A stretch of DNA of 64,000 nucleotides from Rhizobium sp. CCGE531 (GCF_003627795.1 NZ_CP032684.1:659001-723000); one strand, 5' to 3'. Positions 54,180-63,626 are shown, counted from the stretch's first letter. A program made the numbers and translations. Notes: a model not told the origin generated them from the letters alone.

Positions 54180-55106
54180 TCAGCTCTCCACGCCTCTCCA
54201 GGGTCCCAGAAAGGCGGGCGCGTTCTTGCGCACGGCTTCCGCCAGAAAATCGATGACGGTGCGCACGCGCGGCGACTGGCGCAGATCGCGATGGCATGTG
54301 ATCCAGTAGTGGCGCCGGAGATCCACCTCGTGCGGCAGGACGACCTGCAGATCGGGGTGCTTGCCGGCGATGAAAAACGGCAGCACGCACAGCCCCTGGC
54401 CGTTCTTCGTCGCCGTTAGCTGCGCAAAGATGCTCGAACTCTGGAATTGCGGCCTGATGCGCGGATGGACATCGTCGAGATAATCCAGTCCCGGCGCGAA
54501 GATCATATCCTCGATGTAGCCGATGAAGGCGAAGTCAGGCAGGTCGTCGCGGCTTTCGATCGGCGGATGGCGGGCGAGATAATCGCGCGATCCGTAAACC
54601 TGCAGATGATAGTCCGTCAGTTTCTCGGTGAAGTAGGGTCCGGCCTTCGGTGGGTCGAGCACCACGACGATATCGGCTTCCTTGCGCGAGAGCGACATGA
54701 TCTGCTGGATGGTGATCAGCTCGAGCGAAATGTTTGGATGCCTGGCGGCGAATTCGGGCAGCACGCCGGTGAAGAAGAAATTTGAAAAGCCCTCCGGCGC
54801 GCTGATGCGCACAACACCGCGTTGTGCCGCGGGTCCCGCGGAAAGATCGGCGCGAAGGCGTTCCGTTTCCTGTTCCATGCGTTCGGCCGTGTCGATGAAG
54901 CGCTGTCCCATGCCGGTCAGCATGTAGCCGCGCGGATTGCGCTCGAAGAGCTTGACCTTGAGGGCGAATTCCAGCCGGTCGATGCGGCGCGAAACCGTGG
55001 CATGGCTGGTGCGCAATTGTCGGGCGGCGGTGGAAAGCTGCCCTGTCCGCGCAACGGCGAGGAAGAACTGCAAATCGTCCCAGGTAAAGTGCGGCGTGCG
55101 CTTCAT
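54180..55106 (-). CDS. LysR-family transcriptional regulator
   Basis: A 308-residue regulator with an N-terminal helix-turn-helix (FFLAVARTGQLSTAARQLRTSHATVSRRIDRLE) and a substrate domain with PEGFSNFFFTGVLPEFAARHPNI. GAGGAGGATGC gives a strong ribosome binding site before the ATG at 55106. It is divergent, 172 bp away, from the branched-chain-type ABC transporter operon and is the obvious candidate to control it in response to a pathway metabolite. Confidence 0.93.
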   Translation of the reverse strand: MKRTPHFTWDDLQFFLAVARTGQLSTAARQLRTSHATVSRRIDRLEFALKVKLFERNPRGYMLTGMGQRFIDTAERMEQETERLRADLSAGPAAQRGVVRISAPEGFSNFFFTGVLPEFAARHPNISLELITIQQIMSLSRKEADIVVVLDPPKAGPYFTEKLTDYHLQVYGSRDYLARHPPIESRDDLPDFAFIGYIEDMIFAPGLDYLDDVHPRIRPQFQSSSIFAQLTATKNGQGLCVLPFFIAGKHPDLQVVLPHEVDLRRHYWITCHRDLRQSPRVRTVIDFLAEAVRKNAPAFLGPWRGVES

Positions 55107-55278
55107 GCATCCTCCTCTGTTCAAAAATGAACAGACCCTGTTTGGAATTAATTGCAATCGCGACTTGCGTCAACGCGCGAATTCCGTGATCCTGCCCGTT
55201 GGGGAAAGTCGTTTTGAGGAAAGCGGCTGGCCAATTTTGAACAGATTCGTTTTTGCCAAATCTCTGGGAGGAGAGGAC

Positions 55279-56487
55279 ATGCGAAAGAGTCTTATTGCAT
55301 CCTTTGCATTTTTGCTTGCGGCCAGCACCGCGGCTTTCGCCGCCGGCCCGTCCGATGGTGTCGTCAAGATTGGCATCCTCAACGACCAGTCCGGCGTCTA
55401 TGCGGATTTCGGCGGCAAATCGTCAGTAGCGGCCGCCAAGATGGCCGCCGAGGATTTCGGCGGCAAGGTGCTCGGCGTGCCGATCGAGATCGTCGACGCT
55501 GATCACCAGAACAAGCCCGATATCGCCTCCAACATTGCCCGCCAATGGTATGACCAGGACAAGGTCGACGCCATCATGGAGCTGACGACCTCTTCAGTCG
55601 CGCTCGCCGTGCAGGCGGTCGGCAAGGAAAAGAAGAAGATCGACATCGTCACGGGTGCCGCGACGACGGATCTCACCGGCAAGCAATGCTCGCCCTATGG
55701 CTTCCATTGGGCCTATGACACGCATGCCCTCGCGGTCGGCACCGGCGGCGCGCTCGTCAAGCAGGGTGGCGATACCTGGTTCTTCCTGACGGCCGATTAT
55801 GCCTTCGGCTATTCGCTGGAGCAGCAGACGGGCGATTACGTCAAGGCGAGCGGCGGCAAGATCTTGGGCTCCGTTCGCCATCCGCTGTCGACCAACGATT
55901 TCTCGTCCTTCCTGCTGCAGGCGCAATCCTCCGGCGCCAAGGTCATCGGTCTTGCCAATGCCGGCCTCGATACCGCCAACGCCATCAAGCAGGCCTCCGA
56001 ATTCGGCATCACCCAGGGCGGCCAGCATCTGGCGGCGCTGCTCTTCACGCTGGCGGAAGTGCATGGCCTCGGCCTCCAGGCGGCACAGGGGCTGACGCTG
56101 ACGGAAGGCTATTACTGGAACCTCGACGACAAGAGCCGCGAATTCGGCAAGCGTTTCTTCGCCCGCACCGGCAAGATGCCGAACATGATCCACGCCGGCA
56201 CCTATTCCGCCGTCATGCAATATTTGAAGGCGGTACAGAAGGCCGGCACGGATGATACCGATGCCGTCGCCAAGCAGCTGCACGAAATGCCCGTCGACGA
56301 TTTCTTCGGTCGCGGCGGCACGGTCGGCGCCAACGGCCGCATGATCCACGACATGTATCTGCTTCAGGTCAAGAAACCCGAAGAGAGCAAGGAGCCTTGG
56401 GATTATTTCAACGTGCTGGCGACGATCCCGGGCAAGGAGGCCTATATCGATCCCGCCAAGAGCGGCTGCGACCTCGTCAAGCAATAG
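55279..56487 (+). CDS. Branched-chain-type ABC transporter substrate-binding protein
   Basis: Periplasmic receptor of 402 residues (Peripla_BP_6/LivJ-like). The signal peptide is about 22 residues (ending AFA). The domain begins VVKIGILNDQSGVYADFGG and includes HQNKPDIASNIARQWYDQDKVD, FFLTADYAFGYSLEQQ and GYYWNLDDKSREF. GGGAGGAGAGGAC precedes the ATG. First gene of a series followed by livG-, livF-, livH- and livM-like genes. The ligand may not be an amino acid; family members also bind urea, amides and aromatic or short-chain acids. Confidence 0.92.
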   Translation: MRKSLIASFAFLLAASTAAFAAGPSDGVVKIGILNDQSGVYADFGGKSSVAAAKMAAEDFGGKVLGVPIEIVDADHQNKPDIASNIARQWYDQDKVDAIMELTTSSVALAVQAVGKEKKKIDIVTGAATTDLTGKQCSPYGFHWAYDTHALAVGTGGALVKQGGDTWFFLTADYAFGYSLEQQTGDYVKASGGKILGSVRHPLSTNDFSSFLLQAQSSGAKVIGLANAGLDTANAIKQASEFGITQGGQHLAALLFTLAEVHGLGLQAAQGLTLTEGYYWNLDDKSREFGKRFFARTGKMPNMIHAGTYSAVMQYLKAVQKAGTDDTDAVAKQLHEMPVDDFFGRGGTVGANGRMIHDMYLLQVKKPEESKEPWDYFNVLATIPGKEAYIDPAKSGCDLVKQ

Positions 56488-56502
56488 GGCTCAGACCAGC
56501 TT

Positions 56503-57285
56503 ATGGCGATGTCCGCGACAGATCAGCAGGAAGAACCCCGGGTGGTGCTATCCGCCCGGGGACTGCGCCGCGATTTCGGCGGCTTCACCGCCGTCAAGAA
56601 TGTCGATCTCGATGTGCATCACGCCCGCGTCCACGCGCTGATCGGCCCGAACGGCGCGGGCAAGACGACGGTCTTCAATCTGCTCACAAAATTCCTGCAG
56701 CCGACGCACGGTACGATCACACTGCTCGGCACCGACATTACCCGCACGAGACCCGACAAGGTCGCGCGCATGGGCCTCGTGCGCTCCTTCCAGATTTCGG
56801 CCGTCTTCCCGCATCTGACCGTGCTGGACAATGTGCGCGTCGCCCTGCAGCGGCCGAGCAATCTCGCGCACCAGTTCTGGCGGCCGCTTGCGGCGCTCGA
56901 TAGCCTCAACGCCCGCGCCGAACAGCTTCTGGCGTCGGTGGGGCTCTCGAAGGAACGCGATGCCATCGCCGCCGATCTTTCCTATGGCCGCAAGCGCGTG
57001 CTGGAGATCGCAACCACGCTTGCGCTCGATCCGAAGGTGTTGCTGCTGGACGAGCCGATGGCCGGCATGGGGCTGGAGGATGTGAATACCGTCTCCGCCA
57101 TCATCCGCGATGTCGCGCGCGACAGGGCCGTGCTCATGGTGGAGCACAATCTCTCCGTCGTTGCCGATATCTGCCACCATGTCACTGTTTTGCAGCGCGG
57201 CGAGATTCTGGCCCAGGGCGACTATGCCACGGTCAGCCGGGACCCCCGCGTCCGGGAAGCCTATATGGGCACGGAGGAGGCTTGA
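56503..57285 (+). CDS. Branched-chain-type ABC transporter ATP-binding protein (LivG-like)
   Basis: A 260-residue ATPase with Walker A IGPNGAGKTT, the LivG-specific signature variant LSYGRKRVLEIATTL, Walker B VLLLDEPMAGMG and the switch histidine in VEHNLSVV. It lies 15 bases after the binding-protein gene. It is followed by the LivF-like ATPase, whose ATG lies two bases beyond this stop. Confidence 0.93.
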   Translation: MAMSATDQQEEPRVVLSARGLRRDFGGFTAVKNVDLDVHHARVHALIGPNGAGKTTVFNLLTKFLQPTHGTITLLGTDITRTRPDKVARMGLVRSFQISAVFPHLTVLDNVRVALQRPSNLAHQFWRPLAALDSLNARAEQLLASVGLSKERDAIAADLSYGRKRVLEIATTLALDPKVLLLDEPMAGMGLEDVNTVSAIIRDVARDRAVLMVEHNLSVVADICHHVTVLQRGEILAQGDYATVSRDPRVREAYMGTEEA

Positions 57286-57287
57286 CG

Positions 57288-57989
57288 ATGGCGCCGCTTC
57301 TGGACGTTCAGGGCCTCAATGCCTGGTATGGCGAAAGCCATATTTTGCATGGCGTCGATATGCGCGTGGGCGAGGGGGAAACCATTACCATCCTCGGCCG
57401 CAACGGCGTCGGCAAGACGACGACGCTGCGCACCATCGTCGGCATCGTCCGCGCCCGCAAGGGTAGGATCACATTCGCAGGCAAGGACATGATGCAGGTG
57501 CCGCTGCACAAGACGGCACATCAGGGCATCGGTTTCGTGCCGGAGGAACGCGGCATCTTCTCGACCCTCAGCGTCTATGAAAACCTGATGCTGCCGCCGG
57601 TCGTGGCAGCCGGCGGCATGACGCTCGACGAGATATTCGAACTGTTTCCCAACCTGCATGAGCGGCGCAACAGCGTCGGCACCAGGCTTTCCGGCGGTGA
57701 GCAGCAGATGCTCGCCATGGCACGCATCCTGCGCACCGGCGTTCGCATGCTGCTGCTTGACGAGCCCACCGAGGGCCTTGCCCCCGTCATCGTCCAGCGC
57801 ATCGGCGAAGTCCTGCAGAAGCTGAAAGGCCGCGGCATGACCATATTGCTCGTCGAGCAGAATTTCCGTTTCGCCAGCCGCATCGCCGATCGCTTCTATG
57901 TGATGGATCACGGCCAGATGGTCTCTGAATTTCCGGTCGGCGAATTGTCCGAGCGCATGGATATGCTGCACAAGGTTCTGGGGGTCTGA
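57288..57989 (+). CDS. Branched-chain-type ABC transporter ATP-binding protein (LivF-like)
   Basis: A 233-residue second ATPase with Walker A LGRNGVGKTTT, signature RLSGGEQQMLAMARIL, Walker B LLLDEPTEGLAP and switch VEQNFRFA. I choose the ATG at 57288, with GGAGGAGG just upstream inside the end of the LivG-like gene, rather than the TTG at 57282. The permease gene starts 3 bases after its stop. Confidence 0.93.
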   Translation: MAPLLDVQGLNAWYGESHILHGVDMRVGEGETITILGRNGVGKTTTLRTIVGIVRARKGRITFAGKDMMQVPLHKTAHQGIGFVPEERGIFSTLSVYENLMLPPVVAAGGMTLDEIFELFPNLHERRNSVGTRLSGGEQQMLAMARILRTGVRMLLLDEPTEGLAPVIVQRIGEVLQKLKGRGMTILLVEQNFRFASRIADRFYVMDHGQMVSEFPVGELSERMDMLHKVLGV

Positions 57990-57992
57990 GCC

Positions 57993-58880
57993 ATGACGAC
58001 GATATTCGGCATCCCCGCCCAGGCCCTTCTTGGTCAATTGCTGATCGGCCTCATCAACGGCTCCTTCTATGCGCTGCTGAGCCTCGGCTTGGCGATCATC
58101 TTCGGCATGCTCAGGGTCATCAATTTCGCCCATGGCGCGCTCTATATGCTCGGCGCCTTCACGGCCTATCTGCTGTTCGCCTATGCTGGCATCGGCTATT
58201 GGCCGGCTCTCGTTCTGGCGCCGCTGATCGTCGGCCTGTTCGGCGCGCTGGTCGAGCGTCTCTGCCTGCGCCGGCTCTACAGGATCGATCCGCTCTATGG
58301 ATTGCTCTTCACCTTCGGCATGGCGCTGACCATCGAGGGGACCTTCCGCTATCTCTACGGCTCCTCGGGTCAGCCCTACGCCGTGCCGACGGAGCTGGCG
58401 GGCGCGCGCAATATCGGCTTCATGTTCCTGCCCGTCTATCGCGGCTGGGTGGTCATCGCCTCGCTGGTCGTCTGCATCGGCACCTGGCTGCTGATCGAGA
58501 AGACCAAGCTCGGCGCGTATCTGCGCGCCGCGACCGAGAATTCCGTGCTCGTGCAGGTTTTCGGCGTCAATGTTCCGGTACTTTTGACGCTGACCTATGG
58601 TTTCGGCGTGGCGCTCGCCGCCTTTGCCGGCGTGCTCGCCGCGCCGATCTACCAGGTCTCGCCGCTGATGGGATCGAACATGATCATCATCGTCTTCGCC
58701 GTGGTCGTCGTCGGCGGCATGGGCTCGATCATGGGCGCGATCGTGACAGGTTATATGCTCGGCATTGCCGAGGGCCTGACCAAGGTCTTCTATCCGGAAG
58801 CCTCCAACATCGTCATCTTCGTCATCATGGCGATCGTGCTGCTTCTGAGGCCAGCCGGCCTCTTCGGTCGGGAGGCGTGA
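57993..58880 (+). CDS. Branched-chain-type ABC transporter permease (LivH-like)
   Basis: A 295-residue inner-membrane permease with about eight helices. The family pattern is LLIGLINGSFYALLSLGLAIIFGMLRVINFAHGALYMLGAF at the start. The cytoplasmic ATPase-contact loop is RAATENSVLVQVFGVNV, and the conserved VVVVGGMGSIMGAIVTGYMLG lies near the end. One base separates its stop from the start of the LivM-like gene. Confidence 0.93.
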   Translation: MTTIFGIPAQALLGQLLIGLINGSFYALLSLGLAIIFGMLRVINFAHGALYMLGAFTAYLLFAYAGIGYWPALVLAPLIVGLFGALVERLCLRRLYRIDPLYGLLFTFGMALTIEGTFRYLYGSSGQPYAVPTELAGARNIGFMFLPVYRGWVVIASLVVCIGTWLLIEKTKLGAYLRAATENSVLVQVFGVNVPVLLTLTYGFGVALAAFAGVLAAPIYQVSPLMGSNMIIIVFAVVVVGGMGSIMGAIVTGYMLGIAEGLTKVFYPEASNIVIFVIMAIVLLLRPAGLFGREA

Positions 58881-58881
58881 T

Positions 58882-59865
58882 ATGGCTGGATTGATCACCT
58901 TGAGTTCCAAGGAGCGGCCGAAGCTTTCCGTGCAGAAGCTGCTTCTGGTCGTCGGCCTCGTCGGGCTGATCTGGGCGCCGTTCTTCATCTATCCGATCTT
59001 CGTCATGAAGGTGCTCTGCTTCGCGCTGTTTGCCTGTGCCTTCAATCTGCTGCTCGGCTATGCCGGCCTGCTCTCCTTCGGTCACGCCACCTTCTTCGGC
59101 GGCGCGGCCTATTTCACGGCCCATGCGGTAAAGGAATGGGGCGTCCCGCCCGAGCTCGGCATCCTGATCGGCGTCGCCGGTGCGGCGCTACTCGGCCTGG
59201 TGATGGGCTTCGTCGCCATCCGGCGGCAGGGCATCTATTTCGCCATGATCACGCTGGCGCTGTCCTACATGTTCTATTTCTTCTGCCTGCAGGCGGGATT
59301 CACCCATGGCGAGGATGGCATTCAGTCGGTGCCGCGCGGCTATCTCTTCGGCATCCTCGATCTCAACAACTCCTTCAACATGTATTACTTCGTCCTTGCC
59401 GTCTTCCTGATCGGCGTGCTGATCATCTGGCGTTTCATCAATTCGCCCTTCGGCATGATCCTGAAATCGATCCGCGAGAACGAGCAGCGGGCGATCTCGC
59501 TCGGCTATTCCGTCGCCCGCTACAAGCTTGGCGCCTTCGTCATGTCGGCGGCGCTGGCGGGGCTGGCCGGCGCTGTCAAGGCGCTGGTCTTCCAGTTCGC
59601 GACGCTCACCGACGTCGCCTGGCAGATGTCCGGTGAGGTCATCCTCATGACGCTTCTCGGCGGCATCGGTACGCTGATCGGCCCGCTTTTCGGCGCGGGA
59701 TTCGTGGCGACCCTCGAGAACTACCTCGCGACCTCGGAATTCCCGGTCACCGTCATCACCGGCATCGTCTTCATGGTTTGCGTCCTGCTCTTCCGCCGCG
59801 GCGTCGTCGGCGAGTTTTATGCCTCGCGGCTGGGACGGAAACTGGGGTTTGAATATCGGCGGTGA
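58882..59865 (+). CDS. Branched-chain-type ABC transporter permease (LivM-like)
   Basis: A 327-residue permease partner of the LivH-like protein. Typical segments: CAFNLLLGYAGLLSFGHATFFGGAAYFTAH, GFVAIRRQGIYFAMITLALSYM, the EAA-like SIRENEQRAISLGYSV and LLGGIGTLIGPLFGAGFV. Its stop is followed by a palindromic element that occupies the whole gap to the GMC oxidoreductase gene. Confidence 0.93.
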   Translation: MAGLITLSSKERPKLSVQKLLLVVGLVGLIWAPFFIYPIFVMKVLCFALFACAFNLLLGYAGLLSFGHATFFGGAAYFTAHAVKEWGVPPELGILIGVAGAALLGLVMGFVAIRRQGIYFAMITLALSYMFYFFCLQAGFTHGEDGIQSVPRGYLFGILDLNNSFNMYYFVLAVFLIGVLIIWRFINSPFGMILKSIRENEQRAISLGYSVARYKLGAFVMSAALAGLAGAVKALVFQFATLTDVAWQMSGEVILMTLLGGIGTLIGPLFGAGFVATLENYLATSEFPVTVITGIVFMVCVLLFRRGVVGEFYASRLGRKLGFEYRR

Positions 59866-59894
59866 AGATTAGGCTCATGCGTTTTTGTGGTGCA

Positions 59895-60021
59895 CCCCCT
59901 CACCCCAGCCCTCTCCCCGAGGGGAGAGGGGGAGTTGTTCCCAGAAATCACCGGATTGGTGGGCGAGGCAAACGCCGAAATGGTTCCCTCTCCCCTTGGG
60001 GAGAGGGTGAGGGTGAGGGGG
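59895..60021. repeat. 127 bp element with terminal inverted repeats, family E
   Basis: The left arm (CCCCCTCACCCCAGCCCTC then a CCCC/GGGG hairpin) and right arm (CCCTCTCCCC...GTGAGGGGG, 59986-60021) are inverted copies with a few mismatches. The interior is about 55 bp. It fills the gap between the livM-like and GMC genes, and its last bases GAGGGGG lie one base ahead of the next start codon. Confidence 0.8.
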
Positions 60022-60022
60022 C

Positions 60023-61624
60023 ATGCAGATGGATCGCTTCGACTACATCATCATCGGTGCCGGCAGTGCCGGATGCGTGCTGGCCAACCGGCTCTCGGCC
60101 GACCGCAACAATCGCGTGCTGCTACTGGAAGCGGGCGGCAATGACAATTACCACTGGATCCACATCCCGGTCGGCTATCTCTATTGCATCAACAATCCCC
60201 GTACCGACTGGTGTTTCACCACGGCGCCGGAAGCGGGCCTCAACGGTCGGTCGCTGAACTATCCGCGCGGCAAGGTGCTCGGCGGCTGCTCCTCCATCAA
60301 CGGCATGATCTACATGCGCGGCCAGGCGCGCGACTACGATATGTGGCGGCAGCTCGGCTGCGCCGGCTGGGGCTGGGACGATGTGCTGCCCTATTTCATC
60401 AAGTCCGAGGATCATTATCGCGGCAAGGACGAGATGCACGGCGCCGGCGGCGAATGGCGGGTCGAGAAGGCGCGCGTGCGCTGGGCCGTACTCGATGCCT
60501 TCCAGGCCGCTGCCAGGGAGGCCGGCATTCCCGAGACGCCGGATTTCAACCGCGGCAACAATGAGGGTTCGGGCTATTTCGACGTCAACCAGCGCTCCGG
60601 CATTCGCTGGAACACGACGAAAGCCTTCCTGCGGCCGGCCATGAAGCGCGGCAATCTGATTGTTTACACCAAGGCGCAGGTCCGGCGCCTGATCGTCGAG
60701 GGCGATGCCGTCACCGGCGTCGAATTCCAGCATGACGGCGTGGCTAAACGCGCCTATGCGAACAAGGAAACCGTACTATCAGCCGGCTCGATAGGCTCGC
60801 CGCATATCTTGGAGCTTTCGGGCATCGGCCATGGCGATGTGCTCAGCAAGGCCGGCATCGACGTCGTGCGCGAGGTCAGCTCCGTCGGCGAAAACCTGCA
60901 GGATCATCTGCAGCTTCGCCTCGCTTACAAGGTCACCGGCGTCCCCACACTGAACGAGAAAGCGACGAAGTTGATCGGCAAAGCGGCGATCGGTCTGGAG
61001 TATCTGATCCGCCGCTCTGGTCCGATGGCGATGGCGCCGAGCCAGCTCGGCATTTTCACCCGCTCCGGACCGGACAAGGAAACACCGGATCTGCAATATC
61101 ACGTGCAGCCGGTCTCGCTCGACAAGTTCGGCGATCCCGTCCATCCCTTTCCGGCGATCACCGCCAGCGTCTGCAATCTCCGCCCCGAAAGCCGCGGCTC
61201 CGTGCACTTGCGCAGCCCGGATTTCGCCATGCAGCCGGCCATCAGCCCGAATTATCTCTCGGCTCAGCGCGACCGGGAAATTGCCGTGCGCTCCATTCGC
61301 CTGACGCGGCGGATCGTGGAGCAGCCTTCCTTTGCCCAATTCAAGCCGGAGGAATTCAAGCCGGGGCCGGCCTATGAGACGGATGCGGATCTGGAACATG
61401 CCGCCGCTGATATCGGCACGACGATTTTCCATCCCGTCGGCACTTGCCGCATGGGCGGCGACGCCCAAAGTGTTGTGGATCCCCGTTTGCGGCTGCGGGC
61501 ATTGGCAAGGCTGCGCATTGCCGATGCCTCCATCATGCCGTCGATCACATCGGGCAACACCAATTCGCCAACCATCATGATCGCCGAAAAGGCAGCCGAG
61601 ATGATCCTTGCCGACAACCGATGA
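60023..61624 (+). CDS. GMC-family FAD oxidoreductase (choline/alcohol dehydrogenase-like)
   Basis: A 533-residue flavoenzyme. It has the FAD motif YIIIGAGSAGCVLANRLS at the N-terminus, LNYPRGKVLGGCSSINGMIYMRG (GMC signature 1), SAGSIGSPHILELSGIG (signature 2) and the C-terminal FHPVGTCRMG with the active-site histidine/asparagine region NTNSPTIMIAEK. It oxidises an alcohol group; choline is not assured. The next codon but one is also ATG (60029). The ribosome binding site lies inside the preceding palindromic element. Context suggests it works on the compound imported by the adjacent transporter. Confidence 0.92.
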   Translation: MQMDRFDYIIIGAGSAGCVLANRLSADRNNRVLLLEAGGNDNYHWIHIPVGYLYCINNPRTDWCFTTAPEAGLNGRSLNYPRGKVLGGCSSINGMIYMRGQARDYDMWRQLGCAGWGWDDVLPYFIKSEDHYRGKDEMHGAGGEWRVEKARVRWAVLDAFQAAAREAGIPETPDFNRGNNEGSGYFDVNQRSGIRWNTTKAFLRPAMKRGNLIVYTKAQVRRLIVEGDAVTGVEFQHDGVAKRAYANKETVLSAGSIGSPHILELSGIGHGDVLSKAGIDVVREVSSVGENLQDHLQLRLAYKVTGVPTLNEKATKLIGKAAIGLEYLIRRSGPMAMAPSQLGIFTRSGPDKETPDLQYHVQPVSLDKFGDPVHPFPAITASVCNLRPESRGSVHLRSPDFAMQPAISPNYLSAQRDREIAVRSIRLTRRIVEQPSFAQFKPEEFKPGPAYETDADLEHAAADIGTTIFHPVGTCRMGGDAQSVVDPRLRLRALARLRIADASIMPSITSGNTNSPTIMIAEKAAEMILADNR

Positions 61625-61663
61625 AGGCCTATTGATGGACGGGAGCGGAGACAGGAGATTTGC

Positions 61664-62722
61664 ATGGACAGCACGGACGAGGTCATCATCGAGCGGCGCG
61701 GATCGGCTGGGATCATCCGGCTCAATCGCCCGAAGGCGCTGAACAGCCTGACGTTGCCGATGGTGCGGGTCATCGCCTCGGCATTGGAAGATTTCGCCGC
61801 CGATCCCTCGCTCGCAAGCGTCATCGTCGTGGGTGAGGGGGAGCGCGGCTTTTGTGCCGGCGGCGATATCCGCCTGCTGCACCAAAGCGGCAAGGAGGGT
61901 TCCGATGGCGCGGAAACCTTCTGGCGCGAGGAATTCCGGCTCAACCATGCCATCTCGCGCTATCCGAAGCCCTATGTCGTGCTGATGGATGGCATCACCA
62001 TGGGCGGCGGCGTCGGCCTCTCGGCGCATGGCAGCCATCGTGTCGTCACCGAGCGCACGCGCCTCGCCATGCCGGAGACAGGCATCGGCTATTTCCCGGA
62101 TGTCGGCGCAACCTGGCTGTTGCCGCGCGCGCCGGGCGAAGCCGGAACATGGATGGGGCTGGCCGGCCTTGTTATCGGCGCCGCCGATGCAATCCATGCG
62201 CGCTTCGCTGATCACTGCCTGCCGTCCTCGGACTTGCCGGTTCTGGTCGATGCAGTCGCTTCACTTCCCCTCTCGGTCTCTGCCGCAGACGTGCATGCGC
62301 TGATCAAGACAATGGCCGTGGAAGCAGGCGGGAGCCGGCTTGCGGCAAACCGCGATGTGATCGACCGCGCCTTTGCAAGCGATACGGTTGAAGGCATCCT
62401 GCAGGCATTGGCGAGCGAACCGTCAGAGTTTGCCACTGAGGCCGCCGGCGTGATCGCCAGCCGCTCGCCGACCAGCCTGAAATTGACGCTGCGGCTGCTG
62501 CGGGCGGGGAGGGCAAGTGCCGACCTCGCCGAATGCCTCGATCGTGAACTCGGCGCATGCATGGGCATATTGTATAATCACGATTTCTACGAAGGCGTGC
62601 GCGCTGCCGTCATCGACAAGGATCGCAATCCGAAATGGTCGCCGGCCACTCTTGCCGAGGTGACGCCGGGTGATATCGACCGCTTCTTCGTGCCGGCGCA
62701 ACCGCCGCTTTTCTCGAATTAA
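61664..62722 (+). CDS. 3-Hydroxyisobutyryl-CoA hydrolase (enoyl-CoA hydratase/isomerase family)
   Basis: A 352-residue crotonase-fold protein of the HIBCH type, releasing 3-hydroxyisobutyrate from its CoA ester in valine breakdown. It shows GFCAGGDIRLLHQSGK, MDGITMGGGVGLSAHGSHRVVTERTRLAMPETGIGYFPDVGATWLLPR (the long HIBCH-specific block) and the C-terminal RDFDR-like region at LAECLDRELGA. It precedes mmsB by 22 bases, giving two consecutive steps of the same pathway. GGAGACAGGAGATTTGC stands before the ATG. Confidence 0.9.
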   Translation: MDSTDEVIIERRGSAGIIRLNRPKALNSLTLPMVRVIASALEDFAADPSLASVIVVGEGERGFCAGGDIRLLHQSGKEGSDGAETFWREEFRLNHAISRYPKPYVVLMDGITMGGGVGLSAHGSHRVVTERTRLAMPETGIGYFPDVGATWLLPRAPGEAGTWMGLAGLVIGAADAIHARFADHCLPSSDLPVLVDAVASLPLSVSAADVHALIKTMAVEAGGSRLAANRDVIDRAFASDTVEGILQALASEPSEFATEAAGVIASRSPTSLKLTLRLLRAGRASADLAECLDRELGACMGILYNHDFYEGVRAAVIDKDRNPKWSPATLAEVTPGDIDRFFVPAQPPLFSN

Positions 62723-62744
62723 CGGATTATGGGAGGAAAACGTC

Positions 62745-63626
62745 ATGTCACGGATCGCATTCATCGGCCTCGGCAATATGGGAGGCCCGATGGCCGCCAA
62801 TCTCGTCAAGGCCGGCCATGCCGTCACCGGTTTCGACCTTTCGCATGATGTGCTGAAGGCAGCCGAAGCGTCCGGCGTGAAGGCCGCCAACGTGCTGACC
62901 GAGGCCCTGGCCGATGCAGAAGTGGTCGTGACGATGCTGCCGAAGGGCCAGCATGTCCTGACCGTCTGGACTGATGTGCTGCGGTCCCTGCCGAAGGGGA
63001 CCCTGCTGATCGACAGCTCCACCATCGATGTCGACAGCGCCCGCAAGGCGCATGCGATGGCCGGTGAAGTTGGCTGCCTTTCGCTCGACGCGCCGGTGTC
63101 CGGCGGGACCGGCGGTGCCGCCGCCGGCACGCTCACCTTCATGGCCGGCGGCTCCCCAGAGAGCTTTGCGGCCGCCAAGCCGCTGCTTGAGGTGATGGGC
63201 AAAAAGATCGTCCATTGCGGCGATGCCGGCGCCGGCCAGGCGGCGAAGATCTGCAACAACATGATCCTCGGCATTTCCATGATCGGCGTCTGCGAGGCCT
63301 TCGTGCTCGGCGAAAAGCTCGGCCTTTCGCATCAGGCCCTCTTCGATGTCGCCTCCACCTCGTCAGGCCAATGCTGGTCGATCAACACCTATTGCCCGGT
63401 GCCCGGACCCGTACCGACCTCGCCCGCCAACAACGATTACAAGCCCGGCTTTGCGGCAGCCTTGATGCTCAAGGATCTGCGCTTGTCGCAGGAGGCCGCC
63501 CTCTCCAGCGGCGCATCCACGCCTTTGGGGGCGGAGGCGGCGCAGCTCTACGGGCTCTTTGAAAAGCTCGGCAATGGTAATCGCGATTTTTCGGCCATTA
63601 TCGAGATGTTTCGCGAGGCGAATTGA
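62745..63626 (+). CDS. mmsB: 3-Hydroxyisobutyrate dehydrogenase
   Basis: NAD-dependent oxidation of 3-hydroxyisobutyrate to methylmalonate semialdehyde. The 293-residue product has the N-terminal FIGLGNMGGPMAANLVKAGH motif, DAPVSGGTGGAAAGTLTFMAGG (substrate loop), the catalytic lysine in GAGQAAKICNNMILGI and the NNDYKPGF(A)AALMLKDL segment characteristic of HIBADH. GGGAGGAAAACGTC precedes the ATG; the longer open frame to 62670 overlaps the hydrolase gene. It is the last gene of the operon seen here. Confidence 0.94.
   Translation: MSRIAFIGLGNMGGPMAANLVKAGHAVTGFDLSHDVLKAAEASGVKAANVLTEALADAEVVVTMLPKGQHVLTVWTDVLRSLPKGTLLIDSSTIDVDSARKAHAMAGEVGCLSLDAPVSGGTGGAAAGTLTFMAGGSPESFAAAKPLLEVMGKKIVHCGDAGAGQAAKICNNMILGISMIGVCEAFVLGEKLGLSHQALFDVASTSSGQCWSINTYCPVPGPVPTSPANNDYKPGFAAALMLKDLRLSQEAALSSGASTPLGAEAAQLYGLFEKLGNGNRDFSAIIEMFREAN

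Noticed and set aside
57261..58988. A 575-codon minus-strand frame opposite the LivF/LivH-like genes
   Set aside because: Dominated by His, Asp, Gln and Arg as expected for antisense of membrane-protein codons; no motifs.
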